This document shows, piece by piece, positions 1 through 12,569 of a stretch of 64,000 nucleotides of DNA. Positions within the stretch are counted from its first letter, which is position 1. The number at the start of each line of letters is the position of its first letter. A model generated the notes under the pieces. It made no database searches and was not told where the DNA came from. It saw only the letters and a program-made list of their open reading frames with translations. The stretch is from positions 1-64,000 of the forward strand of contig JAUIRK010001041.1 of assembly GCA_030549495.1 (NCBI GenBank), read 5' to 3'. Source of the stretch: Nectonema munidae. Lineage: Eukaryota; Nematomorpha; Nectonematoida; Nectonematidae. Made by a program: the position numbers and the translations under genes.

Positions 1-408
1 AAGAAGAAATTTATTATATCATAAAATAATGGAGAGGAAAAAAAATATATATATATATATACAACTAGATGATACGTGAACATGCAAATCATTTTCTGCT
101 ATGGATATAGAAAAAAAAGATGCCTTATGTTTAAAATGATATATATATTTTTTTTTCTTAAAGATTGGAGAGACATCATGGACGATTTGAAAGCGTCAGC
201 CGTTGTGTAATCACTTCCATGAGCAATCTTTTTGGTAAGAAGCGGTTGAGAATAAAAGGAAAAAAAGGCTTGTTGGAACATCTTTGTTTGGCAAGGATAT
301 TGTATAATATCAAAAATAATAAAAAAGCGTTTGATTTATAAAACTGAATATATATATGTATAATAAAGAGGAGCGAAAGAACATTAAAACATGATAAGTT
401 TACATTTG

Positions 409-3265
409 CAGTTTACAAACAAAACATTTTTTATTTGTACAGGTCTGATCATATTTATTTAACAAAAACATTTGAAGTGTATTCTTGAAATATCTCAAAG
501 ACTTTTCTATTCCGAATTTCAAAAGAAATTTATTCCAGTGTTTTATTATTCAATGTCTTAAGGAATTTTTCGTAGAGACAAGCTTAGTCCTTATTATTGG
601 TAAACTACTAGAATTTCTAAGACAATAATTATTAGATGCACAATTGATTGCAATCCATGGACTGAATATTTTAGGCAAAGTATTCGAAAAGAGCTTGTAT
701 GTAAAATTAGATATTTGCATATAGTATATATCTTTTAATTTCAATAAATTGTTTTGCATGAAAAAGAGAGATGTATGACTTAATGAGGGCTGATTAAATA
801 CTAACCTTATTGACTTTTTCTGAAGTTGAAACAGTTTGGTAATGTCACTGTATCCCCAATTTATAATACTGTAGTAACAGTGCGGTAAAAACAAACTTTT
901 ATATATTACCAGCTTCGAATGTGTAGGCAACTCATTTTTATACTTTTTCATAATGCCGTTTATAGCTTAGTTTCCAAAAAACTTATATGAGTTTTCCAAT
1001 TCAAATTCGATTTATTCTCAAGCCTAGTAGATTATATTCCTCAACAATTTCAATTTTATTTTTACATTCAATTCTTTTTTTCTTATTTGAAAAAAACATG
1101 GCTTTTGTTTTATTACCATTTACTTGGAGAAAATTTGCTCTACACCAATCTAAAACTGGATTAATAACTTGGTCAATATAGCAACATGATGGGCTCAGTT
1201 CTGATAGAGGAACTATAGCAGTGATGTCATCTGCAAACATTAAAAACTTAGTTTTTTCATTACACATAGGAAGATCATTTATAAACAGGGAAAACAGTAA
1301 TGGGGCAAGTATACCACCTTGAGGTACGCCATTAAGAATAATACTCTCATTCGAGAAAACTCCCTCAACTTCGACCCGCTGACAACGTAAAGTTAGGTAA
1401 GAAGATAAGAGATTCATTGCCTGTGAGGAGAATCCAAGGTATTGTAATTTATCTATCAATATTTTATGTGACACACAATCAAAAGTTTTAGATAGATCAA
1501 CAAATATAGCTAAAGCTTCATCAGATCTATCTAGTAGAGTAGAAACTTCGTTTAAGAAATATGAATGGAGATATGTTGACGAATAATTGGGTCTAAATGC
1601 AAATTGACAACTATATAAAATGTCATTCTGATATATGTAGGAAAATATCTGATCATAAAGTAACCTTTCGAAGATTTTCGACAGAGATGTTATTATACTG
1701 ATGGGTCTATAATTTTCACAAATAGATCTTTGACCTTTTTTGTAAATTGGTAAAACCTTTGAAAGCTTAAAAAAATCAGGGAATATTTGGTGTTCAATAC
1801 AGGAATTGAACAATATAACTAAATATTTTTTGATTACTTCAAAAATTAATATAACATTTAAAATTGAAAGTCCGTATATGTCTTTTGTTGATTTTGATTT
1901 GATATTACTTAAGGCTATCATAACATCTTCTTGAGTTACTTTATTGAAACTAAAAGTAGAACTTGCTTTTTTTAAAAAAGTTTTATACAGTTTCAAATTT
2001 TCATCAGTGTTGACTATACCTGATTTAGTAAATACATTGTTGAATTCATCAGCTATGGATTTTTTATCAGTGACCAGTTTATCATTTTGCAAAATTTGTA
2101 TAGTTTTGATTATTTTCGGTTTCATCAATTTGTTAAGCATCTTCCAAGTTTCTGTTTGAGATTGCGTATCATTAAATATAGACAAATAGTATTTTTGCTT
2201 CAATTCTTTAATGACTTTTTTAATTTTATTTCTATAGAGTAGAAAGTTTTGTTTTAGAGTAATGTTAAAGGGATGCTTTTTTAATTTTCTAAAAATAGTA
2301 TCTCTTACTTTTATCAAATTTATTGCTTCAAAACTTATCCAACTTTTCCGCTTGGTTTTGTATTTACAATTATGATCATTTGTTTTAGTATATGTGTTAC
2401 TGTTCATAAGTTCAATTAATTTATAGTAAAGAAGCCTAGCGAAGGTATGTGGACAATCAAATGATGAGCTCAAATACTTGCCCCAATTGAAATCTTTAGC
2501 ACATTCAACAAATGAAAAATGATCAAAGAATTTGATATGAGTTTGTTTACTTCTTTTGACATTATCTAATGATAGGATTAATGGGTAGTGGTCAGAAATT
2601 GAAGTTTCGAGGATACAGGAATTGAAACTTGTATAATCAATGGGAAGAAAACAGTTATCAATTAGGCTTTTTGAAGAAGAACGAGTTACTTTTGTAATAG
2701 TTGGTTTAAAGAAATTGGCAGACATCAAATTAAGAAATTTTCTAACCTTATTGTTTTTATCAGCATTAAGAAGATTAATATTAAAGTCCCCAACAATAAT
2801 ATTAACATGAGATTTATCTAATTTCTGAATAAAGTATGAAAATTCTTCAATAAAAAATTCAAGATTCGACTCTATTGAAGGAGGACGGTAGATATTATGA
2901 ACAGCTAGTTTATGATCTGTACCAAAATAAAAATATATTGAAAAGTTTTCAAAGTAAATGCTTTCAATTTTTTCAGAAGTAGTAAAATCGTGACATTTAT
3001 TAACAAAAAAAGCAACACCAGAATGATTTGTCAACATAGAATTAGATTGAACGAAAGTATAATTGCTTAATAGTGATAGTTCAGGTTTGTTTCTAAGCCA
3101 TGTTTCTTGTATAGCGAATACATCAATATTGAAATACTTAATATCATTCAGATAATGAATCAGTGCATCTATTTCATTCAGTTTAGAGGAGATAGAACAA
3201 CAATTCAAACTCAAAATATTGAAAGAATTAGAAGAACTGGGTATACTCTCAAGATTTACATACAA
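409..3265 (-). pseudogene. LINE ORF2: APE endonuclease plus reverse transcriptase
   Basis: The ORF2 polyprotein of LINE 1 nicks target DNA and reverse transcribes the element RNA. The main frame covers 3265-1001 (754 codons). Residues about 15-240 form an APE-type endonuclease with IQETWL, GDFNINLL and SDHYPL. Residues about 400-690 form the reverse transcriptase with ENYRPISI, the finger/palm motif GVPQGGILAPLLF and the catalytic FADD box. The frame is broken near 1000. The C-terminal part resumes in another frame at 951-550 and then, after a further shift, down to about 409, where a Cys-containing tail (TCTNKKCFVC) ends it. These breaks make this copy defective as it stands, though the long intact part suggests a fairly young insertion. 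Confidence 0.85.
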
Positions 3266-3444
3266 GGAAGATGTGTTGTCATAAATATTCGAATCTTTAT
3301 AAAAATTTGTTTCTGTTAGATCAAAAGTACTGTTATTATGTAAATCTTTTTTTTTTATGAATCATGAGTTATATTGGTAAAGGAGGTACAAGATTTAAAA
3401 AATGCAAATTATTTATTCTACAAGGACATTCTGGGCTGAATGCA

Positions 3445-4100
3445 TTATGATTTATATTTAATAATTTTTTCGAGACACTTTTTAGAGCACTTGTATGATT
3501 TTGTGTCATTAAATTTATCACAATCCAAATAACTATGGTTATCACCGCAAAATTTACACACGTGCTTAGTTGACCTACAGTTTTTAGCTGTGTGACCAAG
3601 CATACAGCACATTGAACATTGTTTGATAGAAAAAAAATCCAGTACAGTATGACATGTAAGATTAATAAATAAAATATCACCATTTATTTTAATTAGTTTT
3701 CTAAGCTCTGAGTCTAATGAAATCACAAAGTATTTCATATCTTTAAAATTTGTTTTAGAAAAAAGAACTTTAAATCGCTTTTCATCATTTAAATATGGCT
3801 GAAGAAATTCATTTTTTTGACCAATTAAACTAATTAACTCTTCTTCAGTCATTTCTGGATTAAAGTTTTTGATCATTATTTTGGGTTGAAACACTGGATT
3901 ACTACAAGAAGAAATAGATTTAGTTTTTGAATCATTTTCGAGTAATAGCTTAGCATCCTGCATAGATTTATCATCAGGGAAAATAATTTTAATATTATTA
4001 TTTTTAGAGATCAACTTATTTACTTTTATTTTTGATAAAACCTCGTTTGAGTTCGATTTAAACTTTTCAGCTTCACTATCATTATCGAATTTTTTTTTTT
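3445..4100 (-). pseudogene. LINE ORF1 with two CCHC zinc knuckles (5'-truncated)
   Basis: The RNA-binding ORF1 protein of LINE 1. The frame from 4014 to 3445 encodes 189 residues, and the same frame is open further upstream to about 4100, so the ATG at 4014 is probably internal. The N-terminal half looks like a folded RRM-like or pre-knuckle region (KIMIKNFNPEMTEEEL). Near residues 133-160 there are two zinc knuckles: C-x2-C-x4-H-x4-C (CSMCCMLGHTAKNC) followed by C-x2-C-x4-H-x4-C (CKFCGDNHSYLDC). ORF2 begins about 180 bp downstream, the usual two-ORF arrangement. The coiled-coil N-terminus expected for this family is missing here but is present in the neighbouring LINE 2. Confidence 0.75.
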
Positions 4101-4170
4101 CGAATTTTAGATTTATTTAAAATAAAGATGAACATAGGCACATAACAAGGAGAACACATCATAGATAGAA

Positions 4171-6290
4171 ATTTTTTTTTTTTTTTTTTTTTCTTCAAAA
4201 TAGTTGAAATAAATAAATCACAGGTAAACACAATACAAAAGATTATAAGCACATTTCAATACATTTATTTTTTACAGAAATAAAAGTAACACATTTACAC
4301 AAACGTTTCTATAATATATACTGCTACACATATGTGAAAAAATGTTTATATAAATTCTGATAATAATAAATAAACAAATAAAACTTTTGTTACTAACACT
4401 TAAAAGAGAAGATAAGAAAAAAAATCAAAAGCCAAAAAATGGCCGCTTCTAGATTTCTTTCCAAAAGAAATAAATAAATAAAATAGAACAAAATTAAGAA
4501 ATAAAGGATATAAAATTCAAAACACGTTTATAAAATAAAGTAAAACTTTATATGAGTGATCATTCTGTTTTCAATATGTATGACTGTACGAAATAATTTT
4601 TCATGTTTCTTTTAAATAAAGGTAGGGAGAAATTAATATTGCTATTAAATATATCATCATATTTCTCATAAAACTCGTTTACCTTCTTTATAACTGAGAT
4701 TTTTGAGCTTTTTAGTCTATAGTCAATGCGATTAGGTCTAATAGACCCTCTAGTATTATAATATGGATTCGATTTGTATGTTATAAGATCCCCAAAAACG
4801 TTGTTCAATTTACCTCTAATGTTATTGTAGAGAAAAACTGCAATTCTCATGAGAAATATATGACTTAGCTTTAGCAAATTATTTTCATAAAACACAAAAT
4901 TCGTATGATCATACTTTTTCATATTGAAAGTAACTCTCAGAGCCCGTTTTTGTAGGATTTCAACTTTTTTTTTACCATAAGGGTACCAATTTATTACACT
5001 GTAGTTTATGTAGGAAATGAAAAGTTGTTTGTAAATCAATAATTTTACTTTCAACGAGAAGATATTTTTTGTATGGAACAAAATGCCAATGACGCGATTT
5101 AAGTTCATAGTGAGCTTATCTATATGGTCGTTGAAATTCAATTTACTATTGAAAACCAACCCTAATATGTTATTATCTTTGACCTCTTTTATTCCAGTTG
5201 ATTCAAGAAAATTATTGCTTCTATTTTTCTTGGATATGATCATACACTTCGACTTCTGCTTATTTAAAACAAAGTGATTTGCTTCAAACCAATCATACAG
5301 CTGTCCTAGGTGATTATTTAGAGTTTTCACATCAAAAGAACTTCCATCTTTAATTCTAGATACAGGAAAATATGCGCAAATGTCATCTGCGAAGAGTAAG
5401 AATTTGAAAAAGGATGAAGAAGAAAATAAATTGTTAATTGATACATTGAAAAGAAGAGGTCCCAAAATGGAACCCTGTGGGATTCCATTGTGCAAAAGAA
5501 TAGCATTTGATAAGATACCATTGACTTTTACCTGTTGATGTCTATCAGAAAGATATGAAGACATAAGAGACAAAGCCTGTTTGCTTAAATCACATTCATA
5601 CAAGTTTTTGATAATGTTCGGATGGCTTACCCTGTTGAAGGCTTTAGACAAATCAAAAAAAAAACAACTGCCTCATCTTTTTCTTCAATTATATTAACCA
5701 CTTCCTGTAGTAGAAAAGAATGAAAAACTTCCGTTAAATAGTCTTTTCTAAATCCGAATTGGTGATCATTTAGAAAACCAATTGAAGTTAAATGCCTTTT
5801 TAATTGATAATGTATAAATTTTTCGAATATTTTTGAAAATGTGGGTACAATTGAAACAGGCCTGTAATTGCTTATACAATACTTACTATCAAAAGAAACT
5901 CTTAAAAAATTTTGATTTTTCACTACACTTGAGTATAGAGGATATTTACCATCTTTATTTATAATATTATTCAAAGATGTACAGTTATTCATTTTTTCTA
6001 TTTCATTAGTGGATTTTTCACATTTTTTCATACCGTCAACAGTTTTCCTTATTTCCTTAATATCCCTTTCTAGATTTTTAAGATTTTCAGATAATGCATC
6101 CTTCTCCTTTAGAACATTATATAAAGTAAATAATTTAGTCTTAATATCTTTCTTAGTGAGTGAATCTATGTTATCAATCAAGTCTTTGAGAGAATCAAGT
6201 GACATAGGTAAGGAATTATTTTGTGTATACGAAACAATTACAAGGTTAATAGATTCAAAATGTAAAAAAAACACAGGATAAAATACAAAG
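4171..6290 (-). mobile_element. LINE 2, internally deleted relative of LINE 1
   Basis: A second minus-strand LINE. It reads from about 6290 leftwards through an ORF1 N-terminal part, directly into reverse transcriptase, then a C-terminal domain ending at 4560, then a 3' UTR of about 360 bp. A run of about 22 T at 4171-4192 is best read as its poly(A) tail. The RT is related to LINE 1 but clearly different in sequence (SKAFNRVSH against SKTFDCVSH). The minus strand near 4450-4420 carries a CGGCCATTTTTTGGC word that recurs in the 3' UTRs of LINE 3 and LINE 4, so these copies share a conserved tail. Confidence 0.75.
4560..6275 (-). pseudogene. LINE 2 coding remnant: ORF1 coiled coil joined to RT
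   Basis: The frame 6274-5627 starts with a coiled-coil ORF1 N-terminus (from MSLDSLKDLIDN, rich in heptad Leu/Ile/Lys) of about 110 residues. It then passes without a stop into the middle of a reverse transcriptase (ISNYRPVSIVPTFSKIFEK). The rest of ORF1, the whole endonuclease and the N-terminal part of RT are absent. A single frame change near 5640 leads into 5651-4560 (363 codons), which holds the palm motif GIPQGSILGPLLF, the catalytic box LLFADD, the thumb and the C-terminal domain. The usual ORF2 of this group is about 850-950 residues, so this is an internally deleted copy that cannot encode a working enzyme. Confidence 0.75.
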
Positions 6291-7330
6291 AATAAAAAGA
6301 AAAAAATAAATAAACAAAATTACCGACTTTTTTTCCCAATAACCTTCGAGATTTGAACAAAATCAAATTTAACAATAAGGTTTTAGAGGAGATTATCATT
6401 ATAGGAAAAATCAATAGACAAATATGGCCGTGAATTAGATTTTTCCAGTTGAATATATAAAAAAATTTTTTTTTTGCAAACCAACAATTACAACTTAAAA
6501 GTTCACATGGAAAACAAAAGATAGAGTCTAGATTAGATGATATTTTGTATGTACTCAGAAGATGATTTTTTATTTTATTTTTAAATGAAAGTAATGACAT
6601 GGATACATTTTCAAAGAGATGCACATAATCATTATAAAATTCATTAACTTTTTTTATTAAAGAAATACTTGATCCTTTTAGTCTATAGGTAATTTTTAAA
6701 GGTTTATTAGAGTTCCTAGTGTTATGTGAAAGATTTTCCTATATCTTTTCAGTGGCCGTAAAACATTCTGTAAACAACCGTTGAAATATTTATAGAGAAA
6801 TACTCCAACCTTTTGTTTAAAAATATCTTCCACTTTCAATAATTTATTCTTAATAAAAATCTCTGAAGTGTGGTCGGTCTTATTCGTGTTAAAAATTACT
6901 CGTATAGCTCTCTTTTGAAGAATTTGAATACGTTTTTCCCAAAGGGAAACCAATTTATGATGCTATAATTAACATAGGAAAGGAATATTTGCTTATAAAT
7001 CATTTAATCTTCAATGGGAAAATATTTTTAGTAAAAAACAAAATTCCAATGACTCGATTTAGATCGAGGACCAACTGATCGATGTGTTGCCTAAATTTCA
7101 TTTTATTATAAAATAATAATCCAAGTATTTTTACATTTTTTTCTTTAGCAATACCTGTGGACTTTAAAAAGTTATATTTCCTATTCTTATTGGAGATTAT
7201 CTTGCATTTGGATTTTTTTTTTTTTCAAAATCAAATTATTTTCAGAAAACCAGTTGTAGAGTTGATCTAAGTTCTTGTTCAAGCTATATGTGTCGATAAT
7301 TTCACCATTTTTTACTTTTCTAATTAATAA
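6291..7330 (-). mobile_element. LINE 3, 3' fragment of a sister family
   Basis: A minus-strand 3' end of another LINE. The protein remnant starts near 7330 in the region after the RT catalytic box, includes ILQKRAIRVIFNTNKTDHTS (6895 region), and ends with a C-terminal tail in 6624-6480. Several frame changes and at least one stop are present. The 3' UTR contains CACGGCCATATTTGTC followed by CTATTGATTTTTCC (minus strand, near 6433-6395), matching LINE 4. It abuts the 5' end of LINE 2 at about 6290, as if LINE 2 inserted at or near its tail. Confidence 0.7.
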
Positions 7331-7939
7331 TATATTTATCTTATACTATTAGGTTTTATAACATAATATTAATTTTATCACAAAATATAACTCCATTACC
7401 AGACTTCCTTCATACTTAAATATCTGTGTCTCTTTTTTTTTTAAAGTATTTATCTAATACCTTTTTAGTTTCAAATCCTTATTTGTAAATAAGGAATACA
7501 TTTGTATGTATTTGTTTATATTTGGCTGTATTTGGAAAAAAGTTCTAAATTCGACCTTATGTTGAATTAAAAATTTAAAAATTAGGAAAATTTACAGCTA
7601 ACTTTAATTTTTTTTGCTTGATAGTAATATTTTGATTGGTTTTGAAATTGATTATCTTTTTTTTGTTCATTTGGAAATTTAACGATCTTGATCGCACTCT
7701 AACACATTTTTACCACTACCAAAGAAAAGCAATTAAAGTTTCACGCTCTTCATTCAAGATATAAACAGCAAGATTATTTATTATTTCAATAACAAACTCT
7801 CTATCAGTGTTATGTTTATTGAGGCGTCTTCTAAACTTTTCCGAGACTGTTCTGTTTTACTTCTTTAAGTTTATGAGAAAAGAATTGTGAGATAGATTAA
7901 TGCAAATATAGGGAAGAATTCTCAAAATAGTTACAGTTC
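7331..7939. other. Spacer between inverted LINE fragments
   Basis: AT-rich sequence between LINE 3 and LINE 4. I see no convincing reading frame, tRNA or transposon terminus here. It could contain eroded LINE sequence. Confidence 0.4.
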
Positions 7940-8690
7940 TTATACCTCTTTCATAAAAAACGAGATTAAACGTTGAGAAGTTCACAATTCTTCAAAAAAG
8001 GGCTATCAGAGTGATTTTTAATTTGAAAAAGAATGAGCACACATCGGAAATCTTTATTCAAAATAATATTCTGTGCATTGAAGAGATTTTCAAACAAAGG
8101 ATCGGTGTATTCCTCTATAAGTACTTCAACGGTCATTTACAAAATGTGTTTGGGCAAATGATAAGATATAATGAAAATCCGAAATATATCACTAGGAATT
8201 CCAATAAACCCCTGAAAGTTTCATACAGACTTAAAAGTTCAGATATCTCACTAGTAAAAAAAGTAAATGAGTTTTATATTGAAAATTTACAACTTTTCGA
8301 TCATATATCTATATCTTTGCTTACATTCAAAAAGAGAATAAAATATCATCTTTTAAGTTCGCGTTTAAACTAGTTCATAATCTAAATTCAAATTTTTAGC
8401 ATGTGAAACTTTAAGCTTACCTGTTTGTTACGAAATTGTTATTATCTACAAATAACTAATCGGGAAAATCTGAGTAACGGCCATTTTGGCTATTGATTTA
8501 TCCCATAACGATGATCTTGTACAATATCTGAATGTTCATATTATGAGTATACATGCACTCATTTTATTTAATTATGATTCTTTTGAACTTTTTCATATCA
8601 ATAAATTTTTTTCTCTCTCTCTCTCTCACATGTATTATATTGTCATTTTTAAATGTCTCTATTCAATAAATACATAAACTTGGTAGGTAT
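7940..8690 (+). mobile_element. LINE 4, 3' fragment in opposite orientation
   Basis: A plus-strand 3' end of the same family as LINE 3. The coding part is open from about 7975 to 8372: ILQKRAIRVIFNLKKNEHTS, then YKYFNGHLQNVFG, then a C-terminal tail ending in HLLSSRLN and a stop. It aligns along its whole length with LINE 3. The 3' UTR has AACGGCCATTTTGGCTATTG at 8476 and ends near AATAAATACATAAA at 8660-8680. A (CT)n run lies at about 8612-8626. It forms a head-to-head arrangement with LINE 3 across a spacer of about 600 bp. Confidence 0.7.
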
Positions 8691-9507
8691 AGATTAAAAA
8701 TCTTAAAAAAAAGTATTTATTATAGAATTTTTAGAAATAGTTAAAAAAATTTTTTTCGATTAAATATAATTTTATTTAATTATCTATTTTAATTTTCTCT
8801 TAACTAAGTCCAATGTTTAAAAGCAATAAAATAATCTAACCTCAAGTTAATTAAATCTACTTTTTGTGAACATAACTGAGTTTAATTTTATATTATTAAA
8901 TTTATTTAGGTCTCAATTTTTTTATTGAAATCTGAAAACCGAGTTCCTATGCATCATCATTCCTTGATTGTTTGTTCTAAATCCCTAAAGTTACCACATT
9001 AAAGAAAAATAGTCCCTTTTTTGATTAGTTTATAATATATACTTATTTTTTACTTTAAATTTGCTACTAATTTCTGTGCTTAAAGAAGTTTTCTTTTTAT
9101 GTAAGTTTTTATCTTTTTATTTATCTCCCGGAACCACAGTTGTAACAACCAGTGTTTCGGTTAAACTTTTTCGTCCGTTTGCGACCGAAAAATTGTACTT
9201 TTGGTAAGGATCACTGCTTAATTTACGGCCACTTTTGTTTTAAAGTACCTAGATTTTTTTTAAATAACAAACACTAAACTTTGCTCCCTCGGATGATTTA
9301 AAACGGAATACATGAAGGATTTGACGATGACTGATCTAAAATTTTATCACCTAATCTTAGCCGTTGCGTTTAAGAAAACCATTATAATTTTTACTCTAAT
9401 CGTTTAAATAATTTTTATTTAATTTAATATTTATTCTTAGAAGAACAGACAGTTAAATAGAGGGGGCAAAGTGCTCTCTCTAGTTGCTGTACTGGGGGGG
9501 GGGGGGG
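8691..9507. other. Unassigned AT-rich DNA
   Basis: No gene or recognisable transposon end was seen. A run of about 16 G at 9485-9509 precedes the next element and is likely to be length-variable. Confidence 0.4.
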
Positions 9508-9800
9508 CAGTGATGGCCAATGGGCGGTTTAGCCTCCAATTTTTTTAACAGGTTCTCTCTTTTTAAACTTTTTCTCCCAAGAAGAGTGCAAAAAAATTTT
9601 ACTCATTTTAATTTTTTCATATGTGCCTTTCTAATTTAAGAATTGATGAAACTAATATATAGTTGTATGTGTCAATAACAAATATATTACGTATTAATAA
9701 ATGAATAGCTTTCAAAAAATCATTACCCCTCTAATATAATTTAGCCTCGTTTAAGCCCCCTCCCTTCCTTTTGAATTTGTTTATAAAGCCGCCACTTGCT
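9508..9800. mobile_element. Possible hAT-like MITE
   Basis: The left end CAGTGATGGCCAATGGGCGG and the right end GCCGCCACTTGCTG form imperfect terminal inverted repeats. GCC-rich subterminal sequence (TTTAGCCTCC on one side, TTTAAGCCCC on the other) fits a non-autonomous hAT element. No clear 8 bp target duplication was found. Confidence 0.4.
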
Positions 9801-10640
9801 GTGCGCTTTAAACAATATCGTAATCCTGTTAAAAAATCAACCTATATTGAAAAACTAGCTTACAAGGCGCCCATATATCTTAAGCGAATCATCATCATAT
9901 TTAAATGCAATTTTGATATAAAATGAAGTATCAATTATTTAAATAAAAAATATATGTATTTCGTCTATTTTTCATTCTTTGAAGGTCATATCATCTATGT
10001 ATGAATAAAATTTATGAATAATATAATGATTACTAAAAATTTATTCATGTCATTACAGTCGTCTAAAATATATTAATGGCATTTCTTGCAACCAAATAAT
10101 TGACTTATCGATTGTTGCGACAAGTTTTAAAATTTTTTTACTTTTATATAATTTTCATATATCTTTCTCAAAGACATTTAAATTCGTACTGAATTTTTGA
10201 AAGAATTTATGTGGTTAGAAATAAATAAATATAATGCTTTCTATTCCTTTTTTTCGACGATTTCAAGGCAATGATAAATTCAATTAAATTTCAATACCTT
10301 TTAATTTTGTTTAGATAATTTCCTTACTAGTATGAGGGATTGTCTATATTTGATCTGATGAAAAATAGTTTAGCCTTTGTAATCACATATAGACTGGCTC
10401 TTCATTAGTCCAAATTTTAGTTTTGCAAGTACTAAGAGTCGGAGTCAGAGTGAATATTTTCCATTCAACTCCACAACCGTGTTTATAACTAATCCAGGCT
10501 TTTGTGAATATTGCTTTGTTATTAGGAAGATATTTAAGATTGATGTTGCTAGTTAGAGCTTTACTCTTGATTGAACTAAATTTAATTTCGATACTTTTTT
10601 AAATATACTATATTTTGTATTCGTAGACGATTTTACGCTA
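9801..10640. other. Unassigned AT-rich DNA
   Basis: No gene, RNA gene or clear transposon end was recognised in this stretch. Confidence 0.4.
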
Positions 10641-10649
10641 CGAAAAATA

Positions 10650-11310
10650 TTGAGTTAAAATGTCAATTAGAAAATATATTAGAAAAATGAAGAACAATAG
10701 GGCTGCAGGACTCAATGAAATAAGTACAGAAATGATCAAATCTGAAGGTGACAAATGCTTGCAACAAATAACCAATTTATTAAGAGCGATTTGGAGACTA
10801 CAAAAAATTCCATTAGACTGGAAAAAGGTTATATTAAAGAATTCTCAAGTTACAGATGTTTTAATCTATTTATACACGGTTTAAAACTCCTAGAAAGAGT
10901 ATTGGAAAAGCGTATAGTCGCGATTACCAAAATTTATTCAAAACAGTTTGGCTTTATGCCTGGTAAACGTTCAGTAGATGCTATCTTCATTGTGCGACAG
11001 TTGAGAAAAGAGAATAGAAGCCAACCCGGCTACTTACTGCGGTTTCATTGATTTGTAAAAAGCTTACGATCGTGTACCCAGAGAAATAGTTTAATCGTGC
11101 CCGAGAAACGAGGAGTAACTGAAAAGATGGTAAGAATTGTAATGGAGACGTATAATGAGTCAAAGACAGCAGTAAGATCAACCGAAGGAACCTCAAGGGA
11201 GTTTCAAATTAAGGTTCAGTTTTGAGTCCATTCCTGTTTGCAATTGTTGTTGATGTCTTAACTGAACACTTAAAAAGCAGAAAATTGCCCTCCTATGTTG
11301 TTGGACTTTT
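10650..11310 (+). pseudogene. RTE-type LINE reverse transcriptase fragment
   Basis: A decayed plus-strand fragment of an RTE-like retrotransposon. The frame 10660-10884 gives KMKNNRAAGLNEISTEMIKS and WRLQKIPLDWKK, the usual start of the RTE reverse transcriptase. After a frame change, 10870-11051 gives LKLLERVLEKRI and QFGFMPGKRSVDAIF. The next piece, again shifted, has KAYDRVPRE, and near 11215-11260 GSVLSPFLFAIVVDVL. The fragment ends before the catalytic YADD box. Order and spacing match RTE elements, with at least three frame breaks. It belongs to the same broad group as the fragments at 43.5 and 59.4 kb. Confidence 0.7.
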
Positions 11311-12569
11311 TGACAACACTTATTTTTTAGAAACTTTATAGAAGGCTTTCACCTCACACTTAATATTTTCAAAAAAACATTCCTATGTGATCAAACCTGG
11401 ATTTGTGCAATCGTTCAGCCTGAAGTTTAAAATAGTCAATACCTTTGTTTATTGAACTCGAGCGCCTTATTTCCAAGTGTCTTTTTAACTTGCCGGATTT
11501 TAGAAAGTGGATGTTAACACTTCAGAACACAAAAGACACTTATGTTCCACTTCCTCACCAAACAAAACCAAGTTTCAAGTATGAGTCGTAATATTTCATT
11601 TTTTAAGTCATTAAGAAAAATGCACATTTACATCTATAAAATGATGCCTGAAAAGCAATAAAAAAGTAAAAATAGTTAAACTCAATTCAAAGTCTAAATT
11701 ATTTATTCTTTTGAATGTGTCTTATTGGCAAAAATCGCAAATGGACTCAATATGGATGTAGTTGCGCAAAACGATCCACTCAATGACGCCTTCTTGGTCT
11801 CCATTGGACTGCTTTGCTATAATATCGGGTAATAAAGGTGGTGGGTACATTCGACAAAAATTCTTTTATAATAAATTTGGAAATTATTTAAAAAAAAAGT
11901 TACCCCTTGTTATGGGCCTCTGGTTTAAGTATATAAAATTTCATTGAAAAAGAAAGCAGTTGATTTTAGTCTTTAAATTTCTAGGCTAGTTAAAATTGAT
12001 AGAGTTAATGTAATAAATTACTATATTTTTAAAGGCCAAGAAATATCATCAGTATAAAGAACAGCTAAAATAGAACTTACAATAGTGAGTATTCTTGATA
12101 TTGTTAACAAACTAATGAAACAAATACGTTTCAGTGGTAGCCCAGATTGCAACATTATGAAAAGAGCCGTGCATCCAGCGACTTATTTCTTAATTGGTCC
12201 AGGAGTTTAGCTTTTAATTCTTTATTTTCACTTTCTCCTTCACAATCCTCTGCCATAAACGCCTTCATCAGCATAATAATTTCATTTTTCAAATCACTTT
12301 AGGAATTAGTTTTATATAATCTATATAAAAAATCAATACATCGATAGGAAAGTTTTAACACTTAACATCATTAAAAATCGATCTCCCCTCTATTCGCTGT
12401 AAAAAATTGGACCTTGCATGCCCCTGATTTTAGGTTCAGACTTTGATGGGTTGTAAAGCGCAACAACTTGTCTATTATTTGTGAGAAAAGCCTTTATGAA
12501 ATTTCCAACGAAAACCTGTTAGATGAAGTTTGTACTAGAGTAAAGAGTGATTTACTTAATCAAAAGGCT
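11311..12569. other. Unassigned AT-rich DNA
   Basis: No supported gene. Short open frames such as 11762-11947 lack codon character or similarity. The stretch may contain further eroded repeats. Confidence 0.4.

Larger units (their letters stand above)
1..4130 (-). mobile_element. LINE 1 (Jockey/CR1-like), 5'-truncated
   Basis: A minus-strand non-LTR retrotransposon. Reading from right to left it contains an ORF1 with zinc knuckles, a 754-codon ORF2 with endonuclease and reverse transcriptase, a displaced C-terminal piece of ORF2, and about 400 bp of AT-rich 3' UTR. Read on the minus strand, the window's left edge is an AATAAA-like signal followed by CTT repeats, as expected for a LINE 3' tail. 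The 5' end is lost inside ORF1 near 4100-4130. Assignment to the Jockey/CR1 superfamily rests on the ORF1 CCHC knuckles, the APE-type endonuclease and the style of the RT domain; the exact clade is not resolved. It is the longest LINE copy here. Confidence 0.85.
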
